Shown here piece after piece: positions 6,720 to 15,592 of a stretch of 26,334 nucleotides of DNA. The position numbers and the translations under genes are program-made. The notes under the pieces were generated by a model. The model had not been told where the DNA came from and searched no databases. It saw nothing but the letters and a program-made list of their open reading frames with translations. Numbering within the stretch: position 1 is the first letter of the stretch; the number at the start of each line of letters is the position of its first letter. The stretch is from a virus, in the IMG/VR virus record IMGVR_UViG_3300018423_000056, positions 1 to 26,334 of that record; one strand, 5' to 3'.

Positions 6720-7959
6720 TGGGCACTCCTTTCAAAAGATCTAATGCATCAGGACCATCGTCTGCAGGCATGTTAGGAATGCCAAGCCGTTCACGAACAG
6801 CTTCAAGATCGATGTTATCGATTTCTTGTAAGAACCCTTCCGGATTCGTTATCATAGCTTGGTAGAGTTGCTTGAGGTATTCTTTCTCTGTGTCGGCCAA
6901 ACTTGCAGGAACGATCTTAACCGTCTCCACAGCCTTGGGACCCCAGTTAAGGGCAAGCAATTGATTGACACAGTACTTGTTATAAAAGTTAACAAGCGTG
7001 AGGTGTCGAAGTTCAAGGTTGGTGATTGCGAAGTCACCGTGTTCACCAGCTTCAGCCTTTGTGCCGAACTGACCTTCAAGAATTGATCGTTCAGGAAATC
7101 CGAATGCTCGAACCTTAAGGGCATCAAGATACTTGAGACGATCAGTAAAGGACGCACTACTTGAAGCTGTGATAAGTTCAATGTGCCATGCATCAACAGG
7201 TTGTGAGTCAACGAATTCTTGAATGACGCGCGGCACCATGATACGCCCTGAGGATTCAAGCTTACCAAGAATGTCACGTGCTATGTCAGCGTTCGATACT
7301 TCCTCACCATTGTATAAGCTTTCGCCCATTGGGTAATGAACCACCCAGTGACTGCCGGCAATTTTAGAATCGTGTCGACTGGCGGCATCGTTGGCATCGT
7401 TCCACATGTTGTATGCAGACTCTGCGACCTTCATTGTTGGGTACCCATACCAATCGGTACCTTCGACATCGAATGCAACAGACAATGTTTCCTTTGAGTC
7501 AAGCAAGATCTCATCTTGTTTCAAGCCATAGAACGCGCCTGTCTGTTCATCAATTCTAATTTCTGTTATATCCTGCAGCAGCGGCTTGAGCTTTTTGTAC
7601 GTGATGTTTGAATCATCGTCGGTAACGAATACCTTTTCGTAACCTTGCCACCCAAAATCGATACAACCCATAAGCGATGTTCTTACGAGCTCGAACTTGA
7701 TCTTGAGCATCTCTCGTCGGATGAATTCAGTAGCGCCTTCAGGAACGTTTTCAGTTTCCTCAAAGGACCATGATGCTGCAAGTACTGGTGCTGCTACCAA
7801 CTGACGCACAAGCGAGATGGTCGGGTCACGACGCATCTTGCGAACTTTAGTGTACCAATCGAATCCAATGTTCGAGTTACCGATGGCACCACGGTCAGTC
7901 GTAACAGTTGATGTGCCGTAGGCGACTAACTGAGGTGGTGTCTTTTGCTTTGCTGTCAT
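6709..7959 (-). CDS. Portal protein, DUF935 / Mu gp29-like
   Basis: 416 residues, joined to the terminase gene by an ATGA overlap. Portal-type features are the early GFDWYTKVRKMRRDPTISLV followed by APVLAASWSFEE, a long wing domain (FELVRTSLMGCIDFGWQGYE), the stem-like RLKYLDALKVRAFGFPERSI and GTKAEAGEHGDFAITNLELR. A C-terminal helical part contains ADTEKEYLKQLYQAMI and PNMPADDGP. This arrangement agrees with the portal branch used by Mu-like phages, which forms the dodecameric DNA channel at one capsid vertex and docks the terminase. Length (usual 400-520) and the position just after TerL fit well. Confidence 0.88.
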   Translation of the reverse strand: MTAKQKTPPQLVAYGTSTVTTDRGAIGNSNIGFDWYTKVRKMRRDPTISLVRQLVAAPVLAASWSFEETENVPEGATEFIRREMLKIKFELVRTSLMGCIDFGWQGYEKVFVTDDDSNITYKKLKPLLQDITEIRIDEQTGAFYGLKQDEILLDSKETLSVAFDVEGTDWYGYPTMKVAESAYNMWNDANDAASRHDSKIAGSHWVVHYPMGESLYNGEEVSNADIARDILGKLESSGRIMVPRVIQEFVDSQPVDAWHIELITASSSASFTDRLKYLDALKVRAFGFPERSILEGQFGTKAEAGEHGDFAITNLELRHLTLVNFYNKYCVNQLLALNWGPKAVETVKIVPASLADTEKEYLKQLYQAMITNPEGFLQEIDNIDLEAVRERLGIPNMPADDGPDALDLLKGVPSGT

Positions 7960-9230
7960 ATCGCTGCGACCTCAGCTACTTCGTTTGTGACAATACGAAT
8001 AGGCCACTTAGCGTATATGATGTAGCCTAGTGCATCTGACATATGACCAATGTTTCCGGAATCGTTAGGTTCTTTAGTGCCAGGCGTGTAAGCTCTTTGA
8101 TTAAGATCCCTGATGAGGTGTGTACATCTAGGATTAACCCAAAAGCGACGTGTACCCTTAGCGTTACAGAAGAGAGCGTTACAAGCGGCAAACCTGTTAG
8201 CCCTTAATGGGTTCTTCTTTGGATATAATACCTTCTTACGAGCAAATCTTTCATCATTCTTTATTTGAGCATAGTCGCTTGATGATGCGGACGTCTTACG
8301 TGCGGCTCCGCTTGCGTCCCCATAGAACACCCAACCATTTTCATGGGTCTTATACCGATTGTAAAGTGTGTCCAATGTTTCACGAGTGTTCGTGTTGCTC
8401 AAGCTTATCTCATCAAAGCAAAAGAGTTCACCGTTAACCTCATGACACAATACCCAAGACATGGGATCAACGTTGAAGTCACTACCGACGATGACGGGTT
8501 TGCTTGGATCATACACAGCGGCTGGTGTAATGTTCTCATCGCTAAAGGCATAGAATATAGCACCACTTGCCTTCTCCCAAGACGCATTGTACTGTTCGTT
8601 AAAGTCTCTTGGGTCAAGCGCGTTCCTATGCATCTCAAGTTCTTCAGGATCAACAATGTCAGCGCTTGGCCATGTCCACGATGCAAAGCTACCATCCATA
8701 CGTTCAAGGCCTTTATCAAAGGCTGTCTTGAACTCGCCAGCGCCTATGCCGAATCGTTTAGGAACTCCAATACGCCAACACCAACCTCGCCTGTGTGTAA
8801 GAGCCGGCAACACAGAAAGGTCGAACACTCCGGGTCTTTGGTCTGATGACTCGTCGATTACCCCGCCATCCCACTGAACACCTTCAAGTCTTTGAGGTTT
8901 ATCCATACCCACAATGTAAAGCGTGGAACCGAAGATGGTTTCGATAACCATCTCAGAGACACTTTCCTTTATTATCCATTCGTCTGGTATAAGAGCTCGA
9001 ATGGGTTTCCACGCAACACGCTTAGCTTGGTTGAACGTAGGCAACGCGAAGAAGTAAAGTGGATCAGGATGCGGCTTCTTTTCGGGTAAAGCGCAGACGA
9101 TACGTCGTCGAGCAATTTCTGTTTTCCCTGATCCACGACCGCAAGCAAGATGCTTAAACCTTGCAGGATGACGAAAGGCTTCGCATTGCTGACTGTGATA
9201 CTTAAGCTGTGTCCATTGTTTAGGAAGCAT
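7956..9230 (-). CDS. Terminase large subunit (ATPase-nuclease)
   Basis: 424 residues. The packaging ATPase has a Walker A at residues 31-37 (GRGSGKT), an adenine-binding region near LPTFNQAKRVAW, and a Walker B at about 123-127 (GVIDES). The nuclease half begins with VIVGSDFNVDPMSWVLC (Asp near 251) and closes with GHMSDALGYIIY, giving the acidic triad typical of RNase H-fold terminases. The protein cuts concatemeric DNA and drives it into the head through the portal. There is no good Shine-Dalgarno before the ATG; it sits ten bases after the previous stop and is probably translated by coupling. The small subunit is probably the gene about 7 kb upstream (16991-16329). Confidence 0.93.
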   Translation of the reverse strand: MLPKQWTQLKYHSQQCEAFRHPARFKHLACGRGSGKTEIARRRIVCALPEKKPHPDPLYFFALPTFNQAKRVAWKPIRALIPDEWIIKESVSEMVIETIFGSTLYIVGMDKPQRLEGVQWDGGVIDESSDQRPGVFDLSVLPALTHRRGWCWRIGVPKRFGIGAGEFKTAFDKGLERMDGSFASWTWPSADIVDPEELEMHRNALDPRDFNEQYNASWEKASGAIFYAFSDENITPAAVYDPSKPVIVGSDFNVDPMSWVLCHEVNGELFCFDEISLSNTNTRETLDTLYNRYKTHENGWVFYGDASGAARKTSASSSDYAQIKNDERFARKKVLYPKKNPLRANRFAACNALFCNAKGTRRFWVNPRCTHLIRDLNQRAYTPGTKEPNDSGNIGHMSDALGYIIYAKWPIRIVTNEVAEVAAI

Positions 9231-9239
9231 AATAGGATC

Positions 9240-9560
9240 TTAGATTCTGGGTTCAACTTCAAAGGATGCACTTGTGGAATACAAATCTTGATCGTTAGGA
9301 GCGACGCCTAAGGTAACGAATCCTTCGACCTTCCATCGACCTTCTTTGAACTCTGTGCCATTAACTTGGTAAGCGATCTTTCCATCAGTTCCGCCTGTGT
9401 GGAGTGTCGCTACTTTTTCGATAACAGCTTCATCAGCAAAACGAAAGAACATCTTAATCGTTTGAGCTGACGCAATGTTCATGGGTTGACCTGTCACCGG
9501 ATCATAAACGATCAACACGATGACTGGCTCACTACCGAGTCTATAGGTGGCGCATCTCAT
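9240..9560 (-). CDS. Small beta-rich phage tail/baseplate-associated protein
   Basis: I place the start at the ATG at 9560 (RCATYRLGSEPVIVLIVYD), which overlaps the end of the fibre gene by 20 bases; an upstream start at 9665 would add 35 residues that read like out-of-frame fibre sequence. The 106-residue product has the pattern of a small BppU/DUF2479-like or immunoglobulin-like beta sandwich: VLIVYDPVTGQPMNIASAQT, TLHTGGTDGKIAYQVNG, EGRWKVEGFVTLG, then SASFEVEPRI. Proteins with this 'TDG...Y ... GxWkvxgyV ... F.V.P' pattern occur beside phage fibre genes. A function in the fibre or baseplate is inferred from the neighbour. Confidence 0.6.
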   Translation of the reverse strand: MRCATYRLGSEPVIVLIVYDPVTGQPMNIASAQTIKMFFRFADEAVIEKVATLHTGGTDGKIAYQVNGTEFKEGRWKVEGFVTLGVAPNDQDLYSTSASFEVEPRI

Positions 9561-12500
9561 CTTTGTATACCTTAAGTTTAAGTTCGTCGGACATTTCTGT
9601 TTTGAGCTCAAGTGACTTAGCAGCGAATACCTTGAGCAGTATTCTATAAATACCTCGTTCCTCAACTTTTATTTGACCCGCGTTAGACATTGCGCTTAAC
9701 ACGGAGTTGATTGTGGCGTCGTCGATTGCTTGCACAGTGCTTAGTGCTTGTAGGTACCCAAGCCCAGTGTTGATTGCAGCAGCCACATCGTTTAAGGACT
9801 CAGCTGTTTGTGTCATCGCTTGAAGTGTTTGACGAACCTCAGTATCAGTTAAGATACTTGCAAAGGCCGACATCTGTAAGGCGACTAAGTTTTGACGTAT
9901 CTCGAATTCAGTTCCTGTTGCCTCAGCGAACAGGTTGAGTGCTTCAAGGCGTTGTGCAATCGATGATCCTATTTCAGTTGACCCATCAAGTTCTGACTTG
10001 AGAGGCTGCAAGGCTTGATTGATCGTCGCCTCATAGTCTGCTGCTGCCGCGGCCGCTTGGTTGATTGCCTTAAGAACTTGATTGACTTGTGCAGAGAAAT
10101 CGGTTCGGCCTATTGCGACAGCATCGATAGCAGCAAGAACAGAATTGACTGCCGCTTCAACTTCGATGATGGCTTCCATGCCTTGTGACATTGCAGGGAA
10201 GTCAGACGATATGCTTGCAAGATGAATCGATGCTGTGTAAACTTCTTGCTTAATAGGTTGCAAGGATTGAGCTATATTCGATAGGATTGAGATCTCTACT
10301 ACTGCCTCTGAAACCATCGCTTGAAGTTGCTGATTGATCTGTCCCGCGCTAGAAGCAGGACCCGTAGCGGATGAAACCATAGCCTGTAAAACTGACTCAA
10401 CGTCTAGGCTGTTCTCAGGATATACTTCAGCATTCGTCAACAGCATTGCAAGATAAGTACTGATGGCTCCAGCATGTTCACCAGCGGCCGCAAGGCTTTG
10501 CTGAAAGGCGGGCAAGTCTTGAATTGCCTCATAGACATAATCGTAAGAGGCTTGGATTGATTGTGTAAGCGTCGGCAGTATCGATTCAACCTCAGCAACT
10601 GACTGAGGATTATAAACCGTGATGCCCGTTCTTAAGGACGCAAGTAACGAATCAATTTGCGATACTGATTGTGGAGGCACAGAGGCGGTGACCGCTTGTT
10701 GCATTGCTTGAAGCGTTTGCTCCATGCTTGCGATGTTAACCCAAAAGGCCTCTTGCTGTAATGGAGCAAGTACTTGGGCGACAGGTCCTTCGTGCACAAG
10801 CCAGAACGCTGTTTGAATAAACGCCGGCAGTTGCTGATTGATCGAGTAGAAGTAGTAGGCTGGGATGTTGAACTTGAGGAAAGCAAAAGCATTGTACCAT
10901 ACGTCATAGTCATCCACAGGCAGCCAAGTGCCTCGCACAAGAAACCCAAGATCGGTTCCTGTTAATCCTTGAGGTGGTATGTCAGCTCCTATGACAGGAA
11001 CGAATCCCGCATAGAAATCCGTGTCAGCATCGTCTGCTTGAAGGTTAACTGATGCGTCTGTAGTATGGACATAACTGTCCCAGTGCATTTCAACGTAACC
11101 TGCGAACGGCGTACCATCGTAGGCATACAGCCCACAACCCCAAGTGCCGTCTGTTACGAGTTGATGTGTCCCATCGATTTCATATCGACTAACGACATCA
11201 TCATAAGCATCAGCTGCGACACAAGTTTGAATTGTCACACCGTCTATCTCTGCTTGATGCCTAACATAGATGTGGCCGTTAAGATCCCATACAGCAAGCT
11301 GGTCCCAGGTGGTGCCATCGCCTAAGCTCACAGGCACAGACGCAAGTACTGTTGTGGTCTCTTGCGTGGTGTTACGCCACGTTACCGTTGCGATCCTTAA
11401 GTAAGCAGACAATGTGCCTATAGGTTCAAGGTAAGCAACAGTTATATCGTATTGATTCCAGTAACGAACGACAAGTCCTTGACGAACTGTCTTTGTCCCA
11501 ACGTAATTGTCAAGTCTTGACTGGAGGATGTTAACCTGCAAGTAGTTGTGCCACGACTCAACGCCTGATACTCCTAAGGCCAACCAGTCACGAACATCAA
11601 CTTGCCCGTAGAATCTTACAGCGTTTGATTGAATAGTTGCACTTCCACTTCCTAAGCTTCCTACTGCCCAAGAAGTACCTGTGTCGGGAGTATGCGAAGC
11701 TAGGGTTGTGCCATTACCATCTGTGAAATTATCTACAAACGCGTTGCCTGAGTTTGAGTAACTTGATCTTGGGAACAGCCATCGCTTAAGGTTCGTTCCT
11801 GATCTTGTGAACTCAACTGATGCACGATGTTTCCAGTTATTGCTTTCAGTTCTGTACCTCGCACAGAAGACATAAGGATAAATGTTCTGGTAGACATTAG
11901 TGTCGCCTGTGTCATTGAACTCAGACGTTGAATCTGAAAGGTCAGACTCAGGTGTAGCGTTATCATTGAACAACGTCGACGTTGCGTCATCGATGTTAAA
12001 GAATCGGAATTCGTTAAGCGCAACGTTAGTGGCTACTGATCCTTTGTCTCCGCAGACCCCTGAATACTCGCCTGAGAACCTCGATGTGTTGCTGTCAGTC
12101 CAAGTCCAGATTTTAGTTTCGTCAGTTCCTACACATAAGGAGAACACGCCGGCTTGAACTCGGAACCACATCAGTACATTACTGGCGCCTCCACCGCCAC
12201 CCCAGTTCCATTCGACGTCGAGTGTCTCGTGTAGCTCTGTGACAGTGCCGGCACTTATTGAATAGACGCGTATGTCAAACTCGAATGGTGCAGCAGTTCG
12301 TGAGGCATCGCATACAACAGCATAGCCTGTGTCAGCAACTCCTGAGTACTGAAGCAGTGCACCCATCCTTGCACCGCCGCTTGATGAATTAAGTCCTACG
12401 GCATTAAGGTAATCAAACACAACTGCTTGGCCTGGATGTGTGGACCCGCTTACGGCAACATCACAGCGAACTCTTGCGAAATCGGTTTCGCTTGCACCGC

Positions 12501-12855
12501 TTGATGTGACATACATTTGCTGAACGCCGTTGAACGTTCCACAAAACCATACTCCGTTTAAGATCGTCCAAGCATTGTCTTGACTTGACTCAGGGCTGGC
12601 GGCCGATGGAAACGTCTCAAGTACTTTGTCATAGTCGGTGTTGTACCATGACGCCTTCCAAGAAGACCCATCCCAAGAGCCTCCTGTGCCGTCGTTATCT
12701 AATGCATCATTTGCAGAGTCATCAAGCGTACTAAAGTCATTGATATTATCAGTGCTAAACGCACCGGCCATTACGTGATGACCTAGGCTCGTGTAGTCAG
12801 TGAGAAAGGTCTTAAGCACGTCATAGACGTAATCGTTAGGATCGTATACTGTCAT
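9541..12855 (-). CDS. Large tail fibre / receptor-binding protein with degenerate helical repeats
   Basis: 1104 residues; the ATG overlaps the preceding glycosyltransferase-methyltransferase stop by four bases. The N-terminal ~650 residues are beta-rich with many G, W, S, T and D residues (GSWDGSSWKASWY, two successive jelly-roll/LamG-like stretches with WNQYDITVAYLEP and HIYVRHQAEIDG). Residues ~665-1060 are at least twelve diverged ~30-residue helical repeats of the type I-x-Q-x-L-x-A-M-x-Q-x-x-x-A (INQQLQAMVSEA, VNQVLKAINQAA, INQALQPLKSEL, VRQTLQAMTQTA). A charged tail (LKTEMSDELKLKVYK) closes it. Length, composition and position before terminase suggest a virion fibre. There is no recognised chaperone or enzymatic domain. 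Confidence 0.7.
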   Translation of the reverse strand: MTVYDPNDYVYDVLKTFLTDYTSLGHHVMAGAFSTDNINDFSTLDDSANDALDNDGTGGSWDGSSWKASWYNTDYDKVLETFPSAASPESSQDNAWTILNGVWFCGTFNGVQQMYVTSSGASETDFARVRCDVAVSGSTHPGQAVVFDYLNAVGLNSSSGGARMGALLQYSGVADTGYAVVCDASRTAAPFEFDIRVYSISAGTVTELHETLDVEWNWGGGGGASNVLMWFRVQAGVFSLCVGTDETKIWTWTDSNTSRFSGEYSGVCGDKGSVATNVALNEFRFFNIDDATSTLFNDNATPESDLSDSTSEFNDTGDTNVYQNIYPYVFCARYRTESNNWKHRASVEFTRSGTNLKRWLFPRSSYSNSGNAFVDNFTDGNGTTLASHTPDTGTSWAVGSLGSGSATIQSNAVRFYGQVDVRDWLALGVSGVESWHNYLQVNILQSRLDNYVGTKTVRQGLVVRYWNQYDITVAYLEPIGTLSAYLRIATVTWRNTTQETTTVLASVPVSLGDGTTWDQLAVWDLNGHIYVRHQAEIDGVTIQTCVAADAYDDVVSRYEIDGTHQLVTDGTWGCGLYAYDGTPFAGYVEMHWDSYVHTTDASVNLQADDADTDFYAGFVPVIGADIPPQGLTGTDLGFLVRGTWLPVDDYDVWYNAFAFLKFNIPAYYFYSINQQLPAFIQTAFWLVHEGPVAQVLAPLQQEAFWVNIASMEQTLQAMQQAVTASVPPQSVSQIDSLLASLRTGITVYNPQSVAEVESILPTLTQSIQASYDYVYEAIQDLPAFQQSLAAAGEHAGAISTYLAMLLTNAEVYPENSLDVESVLQAMVSSATGPASSAGQINQQLQAMVSEAVVEISILSNIAQSLQPIKQEVYTASIHLASISSDFPAMSQGMEAIIEVEAAVNSVLAAIDAVAIGRTDFSAQVNQVLKAINQAAAAAADYEATINQALQPLKSELDGSTEIGSSIAQRLEALNLFAEATGTEFEIRQNLVALQMSAFASILTDTEVRQTLQAMTQTAESLNDVAAAINTGLGYLQALSTVQAIDDATINSVLSAMSNAGQIKVEERGIYRILLKVFAAKSLELKTEMSDELKLKVYKDEMRHL
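9678..10880 (-). repeat. Degenerate ~90-base repeat region inside the fibre gene
   Basis: Minus-strand coding for repeated units such as INQQLPAF, MEQTLQAMQQ, VESVLQAMVS, INQQLQAMVS, IAQSLQPIKQ, VNSVLAAIDA, VNQVLKAINQ, INQALQPLKS, IAQRLEALNL, IRQNLVALQM, VRQTLQAMTQ and INSVLSAMSN. Spacing is mostly 30-36 residues. At DNA level the units are well diverged, with only short matches (for example the complement of CTTGCAAG-type stretches). They probably form a long helical or coiled-coil rod. Confidence 0.75.
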
Positions 12856-14045
12856 GGTCTAATGATTCCCCATCCATTATACTCTGTCTTATCGAGCGTG
12901 CACTCATCAAAGACCTTGCGAATGCCTTTATAGGTAGGATGATCCAAGTCATCCATAATGATCGTGCCACCCGGTGCTAAGTACTCATAGGCCTCTTGTA
13001 AGTCGTGACGAACACCTGATTCACTGTGATCACCATCAATGAATATGAAGTCATAACGACCTGTGATGTACTCAGGAAACCCGTTGCTGTCAGGTTCACG
13101 ATAATGAGCGACGACGTTGGTTCTTTGAGTTGCTGCAAGCGTGTCCCATACGTTAGGAGCACGGTGCATCGATATGTTAAGGTCTAACGTATCCACGTGA
13201 TCGAATATTACACTTAAGTATGCAGCTCCAACTCCATAACACGTTCCTATCTCAAGTGCACGTCTTGAAGGCTTATCACTGAAGTATGACGCAAGCCATA
13301 AGGCTCGAGCGTATGTCATAAAAGGAACGCCATGTACGACTTTATCGATGTCCTCGATTGTTTTGCATTTAATGTTACATTCATATTGAAGATACATAGC
13401 CTTCACAGCATTGAAGTACCAGCGTTCGCGCATGCTTAATTGCTTACGTGTCTTACCTATTTTATTAAACACATGGTCATAGGAACACGTGTTCTTGCCG
13501 TGATACCAGCGTACATAATTAGTGGGCGAGTTGTCGATTACATCAAGGTCTTCGAGTTGAGACGTGATGTGATAGTCCTCGTGCATCATCTTATGAGGGT
13601 AGCCTATCTTTCTGACATCTTCGGTCTTTGCACAAAAGAGTCCGACGAATCCGAACTTACCACCTTGAGCGACGAAAGGATCAACGTCGTGAAGATCGCA
13701 GATGATCATGTTCTTAAGTGTGTTGGGACGGCCAGTAAGTTCGATTTGTCCTAGCTGAAGGTTGACTCGATCTCTCCCATGATAGTCGTCATCGTCCCAG
13801 TGCATGATGTAAGGAGTCTGCACGAGGTCAAGCGCATACTCTCTGGCCTCTCCGATTGTTTCAAAGGGCTCTACGAACACCTCCTTAACGTTTCGATAGT
13901 TATCACCGGCAATTCGTGTGCCTCCTTGGTTGATGATCAGGAGCTCAGCACAATCAACCGTCTGCCTCATGAATGAACGCAATGACTTACGTGCAAAGTC
14001 CTCACGGCATTTGGTCGTCAGCATTACGCATGTGACTTTAGTCAT
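12852..14045 (-). CDS. Glycosyltransferase family 2 fused to class I SAM methyltransferase
   Basis: I choose the ATG at 14045 because it overlaps the previous stop (ATGACTAA) and has GAGAGG in front; a further upstream ATG at 14084 lies inside the previous gene. The product has 397 residues. Residues 1-~210 are a GT-A domain: TKVTCVMLTTKCREDFARKS, LLIINQGG and the metal-binding HWDDDDYHGRD. Residues ~250-397 are a Methyltransf_24-type domain: RALEIGTCYGVGAAYLSV (motif I), DTLDLNI, YDFIFIDGDHSESGVRHDL and LAPGGTIIMDDLDH. One polypeptide may thus add and then methylate a sugar. It lies between another glycosyltransferase and the fibre, so host surface or virion glycan is the likely target; the acceptor is unknown. 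Confidence 0.85.
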   Translation of the reverse strand: MTKVTCVMLTTKCREDFARKSLRSFMRQTVDCAELLIINQGGTRIAGDNYRNVKEVFVEPFETIGEAREYALDLVQTPYIMHWDDDDYHGRDRVNLQLGQIELTGRPNTLKNMIICDLHDVDPFVAQGGKFGFVGLFCAKTEDVRKIGYPHKMMHEDYHITSQLEDLDVIDNSPTNYVRWYHGKNTCSYDHVFNKIGKTRKQLSMRERWYFNAVKAMYLQYECNIKCKTIEDIDKVVHGVPFMTYARALWLASYFSDKPSRRALEIGTCYGVGAAYLSVIFDHVDTLDLNISMHRAPNVWDTLAATQRTNVVAHYREPDSNGFPEYITGRYDFIFIDGDHSESGVRHDLQEAYEYLAPGGTIIMDDLDHPTYKGIRKVFDECTLDKTEYNGWGIIRP

Positions 14046-14889
14046 CCTCTCGCCTTCCTTTGAAATACTGAAGCATAGCGTCATTGAACCTGGGATCAGT
14101 CCAAGTCCACAAAGGACCTTCCTTGACGATATGCTTCCTGGGATCGAAACCTAAACGTCTTAAGATATGGAACCTTTCATTGTACTTACGGTTGTCATGG
14201 GACCCGTGTGGAAAGTAACGTAGCATTCCTTGTGTGCAGCCGATGTCTGCTTGGCACTCCATGTTAACGGGAAAGCACTGTTTCATTGCCTCTTGTTTCC
14301 ATATAGGACTTAGGGAATCGAACATTGGATGTTCCCACCAGCCTGTGACCGCGTTCAGCATCAGGCGATCGCCTCCGCCGCATATAGCGACATCAGGTAT
14401 AGGTCCTATATGAGATCGCCAAGCTAATGAGTACCCAGGCTTAGCGTGCCACGTAGGATTTAATCGGATCTTGTACGTTGCAGCAAACGACGGAAAAATC
14501 CTTGGGTCGTATTCCATGTCATAGCATTGCACAGATGTGAAGGGCTGCACGACCTTGTGTACGTCGAGCAACTGCTCTGTTTTAATTAACCAGTCTTGGT
14601 CACTGAAGAGTATGTCAGCGTCGCACCAACACAGGTACGGCTTAACAGACATTGCGGCTGCGTGATTTATCAGCGCTTCCTTTTGCCACGCTACATGACG
14701 ATCTCGTGACCCACGAACAATGATATGATTCGCTGCTAAGTACTCAAGGTCAAGAGGTTCATCGTCATCATACACGAGCTCAACAACTGTCGTCGGATAA
14801 GCATGGGCAGTAAGCGACCTTATGAGGTTCTCAACAGGTTTCTTGTACCTACAAGGATTAAAGAATGGTATGATTACTTCCGTGCGCAT
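14038..14889 (-). CDS. GT-A glycosyltransferase
   Basis: 283 residues. The N-terminus RTEVIIPFFNPCRYKKPVENL is the nucleotide-binding start of GT-A folds, VELVYDDDE follows, and YLCWCDADILF carries the DxD metal/nucleotide-sugar motif. A distal CGGGDRLMLNAVTGWW and the HGSHDNRKYNERFHILRRLG block, which is common in phage and capsule-type glycosyltransferases of this group, lie in the second half. It should transfer a sugar from an NDP-sugar in the cytoplasm. Start ATG at 14889 overlaps the preceding gene by 16 bases; its stop overlaps the next gene. Substrate and acceptor are not predictable. Confidence 0.85.
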   Translation of the reverse strand: MRTEVIIPFFNPCRYKKPVENLIRSLTAHAYPTTVVELVYDDDEPLDLEYLAANHIIVRGSRDRHVAWQKEALINHAAAMSVKPYLCWCDADILFSDQDWLIKTEQLLDVHKVVQPFTSVQCYDMEYDPRIFPSFAATYKIRLNPTWHAKPGYSLAWRSHIGPIPDVAICGGGDRLMLNAVTGWWEHPMFDSLSPIWKQEAMKQCFPVNMECQADIGCTQGMLRYFPHGSHDNRKYNERFHILRRLGFDPRKHIVKEGPLWTWTDPRFNDAMLQYFKGRREDD

Positions 14890-15278
14890 CGAGCCTCCAA
14901 TGCCCAGTCGTCAAGTGAGAATGTAATGCAGTTAGTAGACACGTTCCATGTTGAGTACCCAGGCTTTGCATGAAGCTCGCCGCTGATCTGATCGTCCTCA
15001 TAAGCAGTGTGAATACCGAAACGACCTTTAGGTGAGTACATATGAATGGTACCATCGAAAGATTGCCATGCGGTATGACACTTAGGCGGATGTAGCCAGA
15101 ACTCAGTCACGCCTAGTGATTCACTCACATCATCACCGGGTCTAATCATTACTGCGGTAGCCGGCAACATACGGATGATACCGAACCTCGAGATGGCGTA
15201 GCACAAACGAGCCTCAGTCAGCTCCGTCAGGACAAGTCTCGAATAAACTGAAAGCATCGAGTTTAGTAAGTCCTCCAT
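14874..15278 (-). CDS. Unrecognised phage protein
   Basis: Open frame of 134 residues that overlaps the DUF3310 gene by 65 bases if the first ATG (15278) is used. That ATG has no Shine-Dalgarno; a TTG about 75 bases downstream (after GAGG) would remove the overlap, so the true N-terminus is uncertain. The body (SESLGVTEFWLHPPKCHTAW, GTIHMYSPKGRFGIHTAYED, GELHAKPGYSTWNVSTNCIT) is beta-rich with conserved-looking W, H and P residues. The short 'HAKPGYS' motif also occurs in the following glycosyltransferase (WHAKPGYSLAW), a curious shared string. I do not recognise a family. Confidence 0.55.
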   Translation of the reverse strand: MEDLLNSMLSVYSRLVLTELTEARLCYAISRFGIIRMLPATAVMIRPGDDVSESLGVTEFWLHPPKCHTAWQSFDGTIHMYSPKGRFGIHTAYEDDQISGELHAKPGYSTWNVSTNCITFSLDDWALEARCARK

Positions 15279-15507
15279 AGGTCACATCGCTTTCTATGCC
15301 GTACTCCATGTGGAGCAACATCTGCAAGTAGTGAATAGCTTTCTTGAGGTCGGTGACGCCTTCGCCTTTGTCCTTGTGACGGGTGATATGCTTTATGGCG
15401 AAGGACTCGCAGGCATTGAGCTGATTCTTTTGACAATACTCAATGGGTTGAATGGGACGGTCCTTGTAGTGGTCACCGTCATGTTGAATGTTTAAGGGAT
15501 CGGACAT
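15214..15507 (-). CDS. DUF3310 family phage protein
   Basis: 97 residues; ATG with AAGGA in front. The sequence contains DGDHYKDRPIQPIEYCQKNQL, then FAIKHITRHKDKGEGVTDLK and KAIHYLQMLLHMEY. This is the DUF3310 signature (IQPI-[DE]-Y ... C/S-x-x-x-x-IK-x-[VI]-TR-[YH]-K-x-K-G ... DL-x-K-A-x-x-Y-L), a small helical domain that is widespread in phages and sometimes loosely annotated as a nucleotide kinase. Its biochemical role is not established. It is the first gene after an intrinsic terminator and starts the operon that leads to the glycosyltransferases and fibre. Confidence 0.88.
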   Translation of the reverse strand: MSDPLNIQHDGDHYKDRPIQPIEYCQKNQLNACESFAIKHITRHKDKGEGVTDLKKAIHYLQMLLHMEYGIESDVTYGGLTKLDAFSLFETCPDGAD

Positions 15508-15531
15508 GGGATCGTAGTCCTTATGAGCATT

Positions 15532-15571
15532 AAAAAGATGGCGCCGGCCGCGCGCTCAAACGACCGACGCC
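15532..15571 (-). terminator. GC-rich intrinsic terminator after the FCCH-containing virion gene
   Basis: Minus strand: GGCGTCGGTC (15571-15562) pairs with GGCCGGCGCC (15549-15540), ten pairs including two G.U, with a 12-base loop, then ATC and TTTTT (15536-15532). Confidence 0.8.
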
Positions 15572-15592
15572 TTCACCCCACACACAGGTGAC

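Noticed and set aside
9561-9665. N-terminal extension of the small beta-rich protein from an upstream start at 9665
   Set aside because: The extra 35 residues are the out-of-frame end of the fibre gene; the ATG at 9560 gives a compact domain.
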